DNA of 38,138 nucleotides from contig PEVN01000372.1 in assembly GCA_002779825.1 (NCBI GenBank), positions 1-38,138 on the forward strand. Reading direction: 5' to 3'. The DNA comes from Armatimonadetes bacterium CG06_land_8_20_14_3_00_66_21. GTDB lineage: Bacteria > Armatimonadota > Abditibacteriia > CG2-30-66-41. This document shows positions 7,440-16,414 of the stretch, one piece after another. The stretch's first letter is position 1. The number at the start of each line of letters is the position of its first letter. The notes beneath the pieces were generated by a model. The model was not told where the DNA came from. It searched no databases and worked only from the letters and a program-made list of their open reading frames with translations. Position numbers and translations under genes: made by a program.

Positions 7440-10400
7440 TCAGTCCTCGCTCAAGGCGAGGGCACGAATCGTGCCGTCGGCTGCACTGACTGCAAGGTGG
7501 GTGGCGTTGGCTTGCCCGGCCCGGCCGGCCGCCATTCCCAGGATCGGGGCGCCTACTTCAGCGGCGCGCAGGAGGGCTCCGTCGGGACCGACAAGTGCTA
7601 CTTGGCCTGCGGCTGTGCCGAGGGCGATTGGGTGAGTCGGCGCGCCCGTGAGGCAGAGCGCGCTCACCGCCTCACCCATGCTCCGGCGCCACAGCCGCGT
7701 GCCGTCGCCCTTGAGCGCGTACCCGTTGAAGCTCATCGAACCAACCAGGATCTCTTTGGTGCCATCGCCGTCGAGATCGACACACTGCACGCTGGTGACT
7801 TCGTCGCCGGTGTTGTACTGCCACAGCAGCTTGCCGTTGTCGTCAAGTGCGTGGACGTTGGAGTCGGCGCCCCCCACCACTACCTCGTCCTTGCCGTCCC
7901 CATCGAGGTCGCCCGCTGCCGCAGCGTTGGCCTTGGGGCCGGTGGCGGTGCTGTAGCTCCACGCCTGCTGACCATCGGCCCGAACACAGGGCCACCAGTA
8001 GTACTCCGTGCCGCAGAAGATCTCGTCGACGCCGTCGCCGTCGATATCGGCCGCAGTCCCCGCGGTCGAGCGGTGGACGCTTTCGCAGAGCCATAGCTCC
8101 TTGCCGGTGTGATCGAACGCGTAGTACCGCCAGCTATCGGCGCCGGCGATCACGGCGCGCTCCTTCCCCGCGGAGAGTTTGGCAGTGAACAGGACATGGA
8201 TCTCTGCCGCATCTTTGTACCGAGGGAGCTTCTGCTGCCAACGCTCCTTGCCGTTGCTGTCGAGGCAGTGGACGGTCTGGTCGGCGCCGCCGGCGATGAT
8301 CTCGACCTTGCCATCGCCGTCGAGGTCGGCTGCCGTCCCTGCGTAGATCGGCTGCTCGGTCACGAACTCCCACAGCTTCTCGCCGTCGTCGTCGATCAGG
8401 TACACCGACCCGCTCGTGGAGCCGGCGACCACTTCGTCGCGACCATCGCCGTCCACATCCGCGGTGAAGAGCGTCGGGTAGGTGTGCACGGGCATGCCCC
8501 GCTTGCGCGCTTCGTCGGCCGACACCTCCAGCTTCTCGCCGCGACCCCAGACCTCGACCTCGGACAGATAGATGGCAGCGCCCTTCTTCGGGGTGAGCGT
8601 CAGTCGCAGGAACTGGGCGCGCTGACCGAGTTCCTTGAAGTCGTACGGGATCGGCCCATAGCCCGGAGCGCCCCAGTTGCCTCGCGCCTCGCGGTCCACG
8701 ATCTCGCCGGCTTTGCGCACGTCCTGCCGAAAGCCGTCGTTGCTCACTTCCAGCAGCGCGCGGTCGAGCTGGAACGTCTTCCCTTTGCTGGAGGCGTTAG
8801 CCCACCATTCCTTCAGGCGGACGCGGGTGAGGTCGTACGGGCCTGCCAGCGCGACGGTGACGGTGACCGGCTGGTCGTCGTCCCACTGCACGCTGCCGTC
8901 GGTCTGGAGGAAGATGCCGTCGGTGAGGTTGCTGGCTTCATTGCTGTCGCCTCCGAACCAGTTCTCCGTGCGCGGGGCCGGAGAGAGGGTGACTTTGGCG
9001 CCGACGTCGACCGCCTCGAAGTAGCCTTGGTTGTCGGTCAGCAGGTACTCGCTGAACTTCTCGCGGAAGGACCAGAGCTGCTTGAGCGGCTGCTTGTTGC
9101 TGACTTCGAGGGGCGGGGTCGGGAGCGACTGCGGCTGCTTGCCTCCGGCGAGACCCGACTTCACCGCGTCCCGGAGCAGCGCTGCGGTGGCGTTGGTCAC
9201 CGCGAGCTGGTGCATGCCGGCCGGCACGGTGAATTGCTCGGGGTTTGTCACGGGTTTGCCGTCGAGCGTGACTGTCGTCCCCGTGCCAAGCTTCACCAGG
9301 ACCTGGCAGTCCGCAGCAGCCTTGATGGTGCCGGTGAGGTCGGCAAGGGAGAACTGAATGTCCACCGGCGCGGAGGCCGTCACGACGGGTTGCCTGGCGA
9401 CAGCGATGGCCCGCGCGCCAAACGCGACCAGCCGATCCGCCGAGACCATCGACGCCTGGGCCTCAATTGCAAGGGCGTCGTCCCGGTCGCCCTGGTGCGA
9501 AATGCGGGCGTCGACCAGCGTGGTCTGCTTGCCGTCCGACAACGACAGCGTCTGATTCGGCAAGGAGCTGACAGCCAGGTCGAGCGGCCGGTCATCGTCA
9601 GAACCGTACAAGACGGTTGGCAGCACTGCGCTCTGTGCCACCGCGAGCTTCGCGTCGGTGATCTGGGTGACGCCCCTTACTATGGGCTTGGCGTACTTGT
9701 ACCCGGCCCAGTTGGTGCCCAGGTCGGTGTCGTCCTCGACTTTGAGGCGTACGTCGGAGCCGTGTTTGGCGAAGAACCGTTTGCCTTCCTGCTCGACTTC
9801 GACTCCGTCGTCGCGCACCGTGGGTTCCCCGATGAGGTGCCACTTGGCGCGGAAGCTGAAGTCGCTTGGCTCCTTCGCCACCACCTCGTCCACGACGACG
9901 AAGTACCGCTCCTTCTCCCACAGAATGCTCCGATGCCAATCGACGCCGGCGTAGTCGCGCACGACGGTGCGGGAGAAGCCGACGCTGGGCAGGTCGCCCA
10001 CGCCCTCCAGTTCGCAGTAGTCCGGAATCTTCTGTGATTGCCCGTCCTTGAAGATCAGGACACCGTTGTGGAACTTGGGCTGTGCCTTGTAGTAGTCATT
10101 GTCAGCAAGCCAGATCCGTTCTCGATCAGTGATCCGCGAGATCGTGTTGCCATCGTAGTGCTTGTGCCCGCCGTTGCTCAGCCCGTCGAGCAGGAGATAC
10201 TGCTTGTCGGCGTCGAAGCTCGCCCGCATGACCACTTTGTCAACGCACTTCTCCACCGGCGGGCGCGGGTCGGCCGTCATCGTGTTGTAGTAGATCGGGT
10301 CGACGGGCCAGGCGTGCACGCCAAGCAACTGCTTGGGCGGCTCCGCAGGCTGCTCGCGAGCGTGCTGGTTCAGGCTCTGCGTGTCGGTCACGGCCGCCTT

Positions 10401-12326
10401 CTTTGCCAGCGCCCATTGGTAGGTCGCCGCCCACTTGTGCGCCTCTTCGTTGCCGTGGGAGGCGTAGTACCAGGCCGCCCGGCGCAAGAGCGGCAACTCG
10501 CTGAACCAGCACTTGAACGAGCCGGTGTCGCCATAGGGCACCTGGTAGCCGAGGTTATCCATGCAGAGGAGGCAGAAGTCTGCTTCGCGCCGGGCGTTGC
10601 CGTTCTCGAAATACGTGTAGTCGCCCGAACTGGTCGCGTAGTCGATGGTGTGCCCCAACGTCAGCCACTGATAGCCGTTGCAGTCTTCCATCGACTTGAA
10701 CGCCTTCGACTGGATCTCGAAGCAGGTCCGCCCCAATGCGGACCATTGTGGTCCCTCGACCACGCGCCCCTGGGGCCCGCCGCCGTAGTATTTCTCGAAG
10801 TACGCGCCGGCGAAGTAGCAGCCCAGCGACGGGAAGGTCTGGTGGTTGTGTCGGACCCGCTCGGCGCGGCCGAGCCCGGGCGTCTTGGGCGCCACGGCTT
10901 CGGCGATCCATTGCCCGAGGACCTTCGTGACCTGCAACCGCTGCGCGTCCGTGACGTTGGGGCTTTCTTCGACCGCGTCCCAGCCGGGGAAGACGCGGTA
11001 CGCCGTGAAATCACTATCCATCCCCCAGGGCCCGCCGTAGGTGGAGGGCTTCGTCAGGTAGTGCTCGTTGGCCTTCAGCACAAGCTGCACGAAGGCCTGT
11101 GCGTACTCGTCGAACCCCGTCCACAAGTAGCGCTCGCCCTGACCGGCGATCATGCCGAATAAGCCGGTATGCGCCCCGGCTGCCAGAGCGTCGGTTGCTG
11201 CTTCTATTTGCTTTGCCACGTAGTCCTTGCCCGGGGGCGTGGTGAGCCACGGCAGCTTCCGCTGAAGTTCCTCGCCGGGGACCCACTTGAACGTCGGCGG
11301 GACAACGAGCTGCTTCCCAGGCTTCAGCAGCTTGGCGAACTCCTCCACCGCCCGGCGGACGCCGGCCGCGTCGCTGCCGCCAAGCAGGATGGCGTTCTTG
11401 CCGGTGCCCCACGGGTCGTGGATCGTCCGGAGGACGTAGCCGCCTTTGCCGGGGTACAGGTCATCCGTGGCGCAGTAGTGCTGCCCGTAGAGCGGCACCA
11501 CGGCCGGGTTGTTGCTGAGGTTGCCCAGGAGGATGAGGTTGGTGCTCTCGTTCGGAGCCTGTGTGGCGGTGGGGAGGTTGGCGCCACCAGCCACGCGGAT
11601 CACCTCGGCGAGGGTCTTGGCGAGTGCTTGGTGGACCGCGTCGTCGGGATGGACGATCACGGCTTTCGGCAGGCCGTCGGCGGACAGAACGGTGTCGGGG
11701 TAGCGCCCTTTCGGCGTCGTCAGCGACTGAACCGATTGGAGCGGCTGCGTGCCGTAGCGGACGTTGTCCACGTACAGGTCGAACCGGCCCTCCTTGACGC
11801 GCGTGCCGACGACCAACTCAACGGCTGTCACCTCCGAGGGTTGGCGGTCCTCCACCTCCTGCGCCTCGAACGCGAAGCCACCCGCCGACACGAGCCGATG
11901 CAGCTTGAGCGTCTGCCGCGCGGCACCCGAGAATGGATCGCCCCAGTTGACCCAACTGCCAACCTTTTGGCCGGCGCCGTCGTACAGGCGAACATAGAGG
12001 GCATTGGTCGCTGCGGGCGTGGAGGTCCACACGTCGACCAGCAACGTCCGCTCCCGCAAGTCCGCCTTCGCCACCGGGATCTTCACCCCCAGATAGGCCC
12101 GCTCGGACTTTCCTGTGGCAGTGCCGCTCAGGTGCAGGCTGCCGGTGCCTTCCGACACGAACTGTTTGTCGGTCGCGACCGCCACCGACTTCGCGTCCAC
12201 GTCGGCGCCCCAGGTGAGAGTTGTCCCCTTGTCGCTGTCGCAGTTGTGGAGCAAGAAGACGTCAGAAGAAGCCGCGCGGGGCAGCAGCACCAGGGCAACG
12301 CCGAGATATGGAAGTAGCAAGCGCAT
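7440..12326 (-). CDS. Giant secreted heparinase II/III-like protein with discoidin-like and FG-GAP/propeller domains
   Basis: 1,628 residues from ATG 12326, with GGAGGAAGG just upstream and a clear signal peptide (MRLLLPYLGVALVLL). Order: N-terminal beta-sandwich (~20-190); an alpha/beta domain like those that precede large glycosidases (~200-370); an alpha/alpha-toroid (~390-690); a heparinase II/III-type beta-sandwich containing HKHYDGN (~720), the family's HxHxD-N-like motif; an F5/8 type C (discoidin-like) module (~1090-1265); and a C-terminal array of DxDGDG repeats alternating with WQYNTG-like strands (~1275-1622), as in FG-GAP/PQQ-type propellers with calcium loops. The first part suggests a polysaccharide lyase for uronic-acid polymers; the tail suggests binding. 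The polymer is unknown. It is transcribed away from the racemase gene across a 181-bp gap. Confidence 0.82.
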   Translation of the reverse strand: MRLLLPYLGVALVLLPRAASSDVFLLHNCDSDKGTTLTWGADVDAKSVAVATDKQFVSEGTGSLHLSGTATGKSERAYLGVKIPVAKADLRERTLLVDVWTSTPAATNALYVRLYDGAGQKVGSWVNWGDPFSGAARQTLKLHRLVSAGGFAFEAQEVEDRQPSEVTAVELVVGTRVKEGRFDLYVDNVRYGTQPLQSVQSLTTPKGRYPDTVLSADGLPKAVIVHPDDAVHQALAKTLAEVIRVAGGANLPTATQAPNESTNLILLGNLSNNPAVVPLYGQHYCATDDLYPGKGGYVLRTIHDPWGTGKNAILLGGSDAAGVRRAVEEFAKLLKPGKQLVVPPTFKWVPGEELQRKLPWLTTPPGKDYVAKQIEAATDALAAGAHTGLFGMIAGQGERYLWTGFDEYAQAFVQLVLKANEHYLTKPSTYGGPWGMDSDFTAYRVFPGWDAVEESPNVTDAQRLQVTKVLGQWIAEAVAPKTPGLGRAERVRHNHQTFPSLGCYFAGAYFEKYYGGGPQGRVVEGPQWSALGRTCFEIQSKAFKSMEDCNGYQWLTLGHTIDYATSSGDYTYFENGNARREADFCLLCMDNLGYQVPYGDTGSFKCWFSELPLLRRAAWYYASHGNEEAHKWAATYQWALAKKAAVTDTQSLNQHAREQPAEPPKQLLGVHAWPVDPIYYNTMTADPRPPVEKCVDKVVMRASFDADKQYLLLDGLSNGGHKHYDGNTISRITDRERIWLADNDYYKAQPKFHNGVLIFKDGQSQKIPDYCELEGVGDLPSVGFSRTVVRDYAGVDWHRSILWEKERYFVVVDEVVAKEPSDFSFRAKWHLIGEPTVRDDGVEVEQEGKRFFAKHGSDVRLKVEDDTDLGTNWAGYKYAKPIVRGVTQITDAKLAVAQSAVLPTVLYGSDDDRPLDLAVSSLPNQTLSLSDGKQTTLVDARISHQGDRDDALAIEAQASMVSADRLVAFGARAIAVARQPVVTASAPVDIQFSLADLTGTIKAAADCQVLVKLGTGTTVTLDGKPVTNPEQFTVPAGMHQLAVTNATAALLRDAVKSGLAGGKQPQSLPTPPLEVSNKQPLKQLWSFREKFSEYLLTDNQGYFEAVDVGAKVTLSPAPRTENWFGGDSNEASNLTDGIFLQTDGSVQWDDDQPVTVTVALAGPYDLTRVRLKEWWANASSKGKTFQLDRALLEVSNDGFRQDVRKAGEIVDREARGNWGAPGYGPIPYDFKELGQRAQFLRLTLTPKKGAAIYLSEVEVWGRGEKLEVSADEARKRGMPVHTYPTLFTADVDGDGRDEVVAGSTSGSVYLIDDDGEKLWEFVTEQPIYAGTAADLDGDGKVEIIAGGADQTVHCLDSNGKERWQQKLPRYKDAAEIHVLFTAKLSAGKERAVIAGADSWRYYAFDHTGKELWLCESVHRSTAGTAADIDGDGVDEIFCGTEYYWWPCVRADGQQAWSYSTATGPKANAAAAGDLDGDGKDEVVVGGADSNVHALDDNGKLLWQYNTGDEVTSVQCVDLDGDGTKEILVGSMSFNGYALKGDGTRLWRRSMGEAVSALCLTGAPTHPIALGTAAGQVALVGPDGALLRAAEVGAPILGMAAGRAGQANATHLAVSAADGTIRALALSED

Positions 12327-12369
12327 CGAGCCTTCCTCCTGAAGCCGCCCAGTGGGTGCCTCACCCAAG

Positions 12370-12403
12370 CATAGTCGCGGACTTCCAGAAGTTCGCGAGT
12401 ATG
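12370..12403. repeat. Short palindrome related to the GH36 insertion element
   Basis: Two 16-nt arms (12370-12385 and 12388-12403) separated by CA form a near-perfect inverted repeat with two mismatches, one of them a G-T wobble in RNA. The minus-strand end CATACTCGCGAA is identical over 12 bases to the left boundary of the 141-bp element at 5097-5108. It lies between two divergent genes, 44 bp before the heparinase-like start. It could be a deleted copy of the element or an operator. Confidence 0.5.
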
Positions 12404-12507
12404 TCCGGAGGGCTGCTGCCGCCCCCCGGGTAGATGCCGCCGCGCTCCAGCGTGACGGGTAGGCGGTCCTCCCCATGATATGACGATACAATGGGCGGCG
12501 CAAGAGC

Positions 12508-13224
12508 ATGGCGACTCAACCGTACAAGACGATTGGCCTCCTCGGCGGCATGGGGCCGGAAGCGACCGTGGACCTCTTCCGGCGGATTGTCCGCGCCACC
12601 CCGGCCACGTGCGATCAGGAGCACCTCCATATTCTGGTCGACAACGACCCCAGCGTGCCGGACCGGACGGAAGCCCTCCTTTCGGACAACCTGGAACCGG
12701 TTGTCGAGAAGCTGACCGCGATGGCGCAACGGCTGGAGGCTGCTGGCGCCGACTTCCTCATCGTGCCGTGCAACACGGCGCACTACTTTCTCGACCGGGT
12801 GCGACTGACGGTCTCGATTCCGTTCCTCGACATGATCGAGGAAACGGTCACCTCCCTTTGCCGGGAACACCCCGCCCAGCGGACCGTAGGGCTGTTGGCC
12901 ACAACGGGCACCCTACGAACGCGGTTGTACCCTCGACGCGCCGAGAAGGTGAGTCTGACCGTCGTCGAGCCGCCGGCGACGGACCAGGCCGCAGTGATGG
13001 CTGCCATCCACTCAGTCAAGTCGAGGGGCGCCAATGCGGACGCGGCGAGCGTGTTCGCGCGCGTCGCCGCGGGGTTGGTGGCGGCGGGCGCCCAGGCGGT
13101 CATTGCGGGCTGCACCGAGATCCCGCTCGCCCTGGACGCCACGAGCGTGTCGGTGCCCCTCGTCAACCCCGCGGAGGAACTGGCGCAAGCCGCTGTGCGA
13201 ATGGCCTTGGGCGCCGACGCATGA
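12508..13224 (+). CDS. Aspartate/glutamate racemase family protein
   Basis: 238 residues. Both cysteine motifs of the cofactor-independent racemase family are present: PCNTAH (C88) and AGCTEIPL (C202), the two-base catalytic pair. The N-terminus has IGLLGGMGPEAT, typical of aspartate racemases (YgeA-like). It probably interconverts L- and D-aspartate or a related amino acid in the cytosol; substrate is not certain. A possible -10 box TACAAT (12487-12492) lies only 15 bp before the ATG and no good Shine-Dalgarno is seen, so the leader may be very short. The stop is 16 bp before the dehydrogenase gene, so the two likely form an operon for amino-acid breakdown. Confidence 0.85.
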   Translation: MATQPYKTIGLLGGMGPEATVDLFRRIVRATPATCDQEHLHILVDNDPSVPDRTEALLSDNLEPVVEKLTAMAQRLEAAGADFLIVPCNTAHYFLDRVRLTVSIPFLDMIEETVTSLCREHPAQRTVGLLATTGTLRTRLYPRRAEKVSLTVVEPPATDQAAVMAAIHSVKSRGANADAASVFARVAAGLVAAGAQAVIAGCTEIPLALDATSVSVPLVNPAEELAQAAVRMALGADA

Positions 13225-13240
13225 GAGAAAGGGACCACCC

Positions 13241-14365
13241 ATGGACGCAGTCGTGAAGCAGTGGATAGTACAGGCTACGCCGGTGTCCGTTCCCCACCCA
13301 ACGCGGGTGGTGCTGTTCGGGTTAGGGCAGATCGGCCAGCGCGTGGCCCGACTGGCGGGCTCGCGAGGAGGCTTCGAGATTATTGGCGCGGCGGATATCG
13401 ATCCAGCCAAGGTGGGACGGTCGCTTCGGGAAGTGTGCCAGAGCGCGGAGCTGCCGGACGTGCGGGTGGTGGGTTCCGTGGAAGAGATCCGGGCCGCCGC
13501 CGGCGCGGTGGCGCTGCACACTACCGGCTCGCAGGTGGGCCGCATTGCAGCAGAACTGACTGCGTTGGCTCAGCAGAAGTTGAATGTGGTTTCCTCCGCC
13601 GAGGAACTGCTCGAACCGTGGGCGCGCGACGCTGAGGTGGCCGACGCTCTCGACCAAACGGCGAAGGAGCAGGGAGTGACCCTCGTCGGCGCAGGGGTCA
13701 ACCCGGGCTTCGTCATGGACCTGCTGCCCGTCGCCCTAACGTGCGTGTGCCAAGTGGTCAACAAGGTGTCGGTCCAACGCGTGGTGGATGCCGCTACGCG
13801 TCGGCCGGCACTGCAGAAGAAGGTCGGCGCGGGGATGACGGCGCAGGAGTTCCTCGCCGAGGTCGAAGCCGGCCGCATGGGACACGTCGGGCTGGTGGAG
13901 TCGGCGCTGTTCGTCGCCCAGGCTATGGGCTGGCGACTGGACCGGCTCGAGGAGGTCCTCGGGCCGATGATGGCTGAACGCGACTTGACAACCGACGTGC
14001 TCACGGTCGGGGCCGGAACGGTGGCCGGGATCAAGCACACAGCCGAAGGCTACGTGGGCGACAAGCTGGTGCTCGACCTTGATCTGCGAATGTACGTCGG
14101 CGCTGAAGAGCCACACGACGCGGTGCAGATCGAGGGCGAGCCGCCGCTCGACGTGGTGGTGCGTGGCGGCACCGCCGGCGACGCCGCCACGGCTGCCGCG
14201 CTGGTGAACGCGGCGCCACGAGTGGCGGCCGCAGCCCCGGGGCTGGTGCGGCTGCGCGAGTTGGCGCTGGCTCAGTTCGCCCCGGCGGAGGGGCTCCGGC
14301 TTGCAGTGCGGGCGGAGGCGAGCGACAAGGGCAAAACCGGGGCACCGAGAGGCACTGGCGGGTGA
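13241..14365 (+). CDS. 2,4-diaminopentanoate dehydrogenase-like NAD(P)-dependent oxidoreductase
   Basis: 374 residues from ATG 13241 with AAAGGG about 8 bases upstream; a longer open frame reaches back into the racemase gene but is not needed. A Rossmann motif GLGQIG (27-32) is followed by ADIDPAKVG, and the middle carries GVNPGFVMD and RVVDA..RR, typical of the dihydrodipicolinate-reductase-like family that includes Ord, the clostridial 2,4-diaminopentanoate dehydrogenase of ornithine fermentation. The C-terminal part (MYVGAEEPHDAV, GGTAGDAATAA) also fits. No other ornithine-pathway genes (OrtAB, OraSE) are in view, so the true substrate may differ. Pairing with a racemase 16 bp upstream suggests use of a D- or L-amino-acid derivative (inference). 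Confidence 0.78.
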   Translation: MDAVVKQWIVQATPVSVPHPTRVVLFGLGQIGQRVARLAGSRGGFEIIGAADIDPAKVGRSLREVCQSAELPDVRVVGSVEEIRAAAGAVALHTTGSQVGRIAAELTALAQQKLNVVSSAEELLEPWARDAEVADALDQTAKEQGVTLVGAGVNPGFVMDLLPVALTCVCQVVNKVSVQRVVDAATRRPALQKKVGAGMTAQEFLAEVEAGRMGHVGLVESALFVAQAMGWRLDRLEEVLGPMMAERDLTTDVLTVGAGTVAGIKHTAEGYVGDKLVLDLDLRMYVGAEEPHDAVQIEGEPPLDVVVRGGTAGDAATAAALVNAAPRVAAAAPGLVRLRELALAQFAPAEGLRLAVRAEASDKGKTGAPRGTGG

Positions 14366-14404
14366 CACGCGAACGCCCGGTTCGGCAGAGCTCGCCCCAC
14401 AGTG

Positions 14405-14433
14405 TTGTAGAACCTGTGGTTTCGGAATATGCT
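14405..14433 (+). promoter_or_regulatory. Putative promoter for the rRNA methyltransferase
   Basis: TTGTAG (14405-14410) and TATGCT (14428-14433) are separated by 17 bp in the 121-bp gap before the methyltransferase gene. This would give a leader of about 47 nt. Both boxes are partial matches. Confidence 0.5.
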
Positions 14434-14486
14434 GAGAAGATCCCAAACGAATTGCAGGCGGCGCATCGTGTGCCCCGACAACAGCC

Positions 14487-15866
14487 ATGTCATCAACACC
14501 GGAGCCCTCTCCCTCAGGCGACGCGGACCTGCTGGACTTGCGGATCGACCGACTTGCCTACGGCGGAGACGGGGTAGGCAGAGACGAGTCAGGGCGAACG
14601 GTCTTCGTCCCGTTCACCGCCCCCGGGGACCGGGTCACCGCCCGGGTCACAGAAGCACAAAAGCGGTTTGCTCGGGCACGCGCGGTCGAATGGAGCGAAC
14701 GCAGCCCCTCCCACTGCGCGCCCTTCTGTCCACACTTTGGAGTCTGCGGCGGGTGCCACTTACAGCACCTCGAGCAGTCCGCCCAACTCCACTGGAAGCA
14801 CCTCTTCGTGCGCGACGCGCTCACCCGTATCGGCAAGCTGCAAGACCCCAATGTGGCCCCGGTACCCGCGCCAGCAGCCGACCGCGGCTACCGCTGCCAC
14901 GCCGTCTTCTCCGTCTCCATGGCGAACCGTCAAGCGCAGGTGGGCTTCCAGGGCACTGACAACGAAGGGATCGTCGAGGTCGAGGAGTGCCCACTCCTGG
15001 TCCCGCTGCTCAACCAAGTGCTCGGGGTTTCCCGGCAGTGGCTTCGCGAGCACGCGGCGCAGTTGGCTCAACGCGAGCTTGGCGGTTCGCTTCGGTGGCT
15101 CGATGTTCGCGCGAGTTCCGGGGCTGAGGAGTGCACTGTGGCCCTCTGGTGCCACAGCCAGGAATTCGAGCTGGCGGGGAAACTGGCCGCGCACCTGGTG
15201 GCGGTGGAGCCGCGCGTTCGTGGCGTCTGCCTCGTCGTCTTTCGCGGCCGCCAGCGCCAGTCGGACGGCAAGGCCACGGTGATGTCCGGCACCGACTCCA
15301 TCCGGGAGCAGGTTCGCGGTCTCGAACTGCAAGTGTCCGCCCAGTCGTTCTATCAGGGGAATCCAGCCGAAGCCATTCGGCTGTTGGAGGCAGCGCTGAA
15401 CATGAGCCCGACAGCCGGCGCGGGCGACGTGGTCGAGCTGTACGCGGGCGTGGGGTACTTCACCCTGCCTCTATCAGTGAGCGCCAAGTCCCTCGTGGCC
15501 CTCGAGGGAAGGGGGTCGGCGATCCGGGACTTGAAGCGGAACATGGAGTTCAACGGGATCCACAACGTCCGCCTCCGCAGAGGTGACGCTGCCGAGCAAC
15601 TCGGGAAACTGGCGGCAAAGAAGGGCGGAAGGCCGCAGCAAGTCTGGCTCGACCCGCCGCGGACGGGCGCCGGAGAGCGGGTCATCCGGGCCGTCTGCGA
15701 ACTGGGCCCGGAGTCCGTTGTGTACATCTCATGCGACCCAACTACGATGAGCCGAGACCTTGGGCTGCTGACGCAGGGAGGGTACGTGCTGGAGGAAGCG
15801 CGGCCCTTCGATCTGTTCGCGCAGACGTTCCACGTAGAGACAGTGGCGCTTCTCCGCCGCCCGTAG
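14487..15866 (+). CDS. rlmD: 23S rRNA (uracil-5-)-methyltransferase, RlmD/RumA family
   Basis: 459 residues. An N-terminal TRAM domain (~15-70) binds RNA. Cysteines C81-x5-C87-x2-C90, plus one in VEECPLL (~168), match the [4Fe-4S] ligands of RlmD. The C-terminal half is an S-adenosylmethionine methyltransferase: SFYQGNP, VVELYAGVGYF, WLDPPRTGAG and the catalytic Cys in ISCDP (C416). It methylates C5 of a uridine in 23S rRNA; the exact position (1939 type or other) cannot be told from sequence alone. The start is the first in-frame ATG with no strong Shine-Dalgarno. Confidence 0.88.
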   Translation: MSSTPEPSPSGDADLLDLRIDRLAYGGDGVGRDESGRTVFVPFTAPGDRVTARVTEAQKRFARARAVEWSERSPSHCAPFCPHFGVCGGCHLQHLEQSAQLHWKHLFVRDALTRIGKLQDPNVAPVPAPAADRGYRCHAVFSVSMANRQAQVGFQGTDNEGIVEVEECPLLVPLLNQVLGVSRQWLREHAAQLAQRELGGSLRWLDVRASSGAEECTVALWCHSQEFELAGKLAAHLVAVEPRVRGVCLVVFRGRQRQSDGKATVMSGTDSIREQVRGLELQVSAQSFYQGNPAEAIRLLEAALNMSPTAGAGDVVELYAGVGYFTLPLSVSAKSLVALEGRGSAIRDLKRNMEFNGIHNVRLRRGDAAEQLGKLAAKKGGRPQQVWLDPPRTGAGERVIRAVCELGPESVVYISCDPTTMSRDLGLLTQGGYVLEEARPFDLFAQTFHVETVALLRRP

Positions 15867-15889
15867 CGCGGAGCGACGGACACGGAGAG

Positions 15890-15905
15890 CCCCTCCGGTG
15901 AGGGG
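15890..15905. terminator. Hairpin between converging genes
   Basis: CCCCTC-cggt-GAGGGG (15890-15905) is a perfect 6-bp GC-rich stem in the 44-bp gap between the stops of the methyltransferase (15866) and the RNase H-like gene (15911). It could terminate both, but lacks a U-tract on either strand. Confidence 0.45.
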
Positions 15906-15910
15906 CGGGT

Positions 15911-16387
15911 TCACGCCGCGGTAGGGAAGAGCGACGCTGTGCGCGCCACCCCGTAGCCACTCATCCTGGACGCGTGGTCGCGCGCCAGTTGCAGGGGCTC
16001 CCAGTTGCGCGCGTTTGCATGCCGAACGGAGGCGCGACGGAACCGGTTCATGTGCGCGGTGATCAGCAGGTAGAGCTTGGTCAGGTCGGGGTTCCGCGGT
16101 AGTTCGCGGTTCAGTTCGGCGACAACGGCACTGTTCGGGCAGTAGACGGTCACGGCCTCCGCGCCGTACATCCTGGCTGCATCCAGTGCTGCGATAAGGC
16201 TGCGACATTGCGCTTCGACTTGGTTGGCGGCCTTGACCTGCTCAGCGAACGCGGTGACGGTCCGACGGTCTCGGTCTTTGACGACGACCCCGATCGTGGC
16301 GAAACCTTCACCTGCGCCGCTCGCCCGAATGACAGTGCCGTCGGCCAACGCATAGAGCGAAGTCGATTGGCGCTGTCGGGCGGGCAT
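15911..16387 (-). CDS. RNase H-fold protein with altered active site
   Basis: 158 residues from ATG 16387 with GGAGGTG upstream. The pattern follows bacterial RNase HI/RVT_3 domains: a first strand with ADGT (D16), GVVVKDRDRRTVTAF, then ANQVEAQCRSLIAALDAA (E58), a later strand where the usual DS is CPNS (N85), and a tail NARNWEPLQLA where the usual Asp is Glu (E130). Thus D and E of the DEDD set are kept, while the second Asp is Asn and the last Asp is Glu. It may bind RNA/DNA hybrids without cutting, or be an RNase H-fold protein of other function. It sits between converging and co-directional genes with no clear operon partner. Confidence 0.62.
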   Translation of the reverse strand: MPARQRQSTSLYALADGTVIRASGAGEGFATIGVVVKDRDRRTVTAFAEQVKAANQVEAQCRSLIAALDAARMYGAEAVTVYCPNSAVVAELNRELPRNPDLTKLYLLITAHMNRFRRASVRHANARNWEPLQLARDHASRMSGYGVARTASLFPTAA

Positions 16388-16414
16388 TTGTGCACCTCCG
16401 ATCCTGTTGGTTTA

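Noticed and set aside
8109-11162. Long plus-strand open frames opposite the heparinase-like gene (8109-10037, 10038-11162)
   Set aside because: They are antisense to a well-supported gene, are Val/Arg/Glu-rich without motifs, and arise easily in high-GC DNA.
12361-12870. Minus-strand frame covering the racemase 5' end and the palindrome
   Set aside because: Mostly antisense to the racemase. Its tail looks protein-like, but no start, ribosome-binding site or family supports it.
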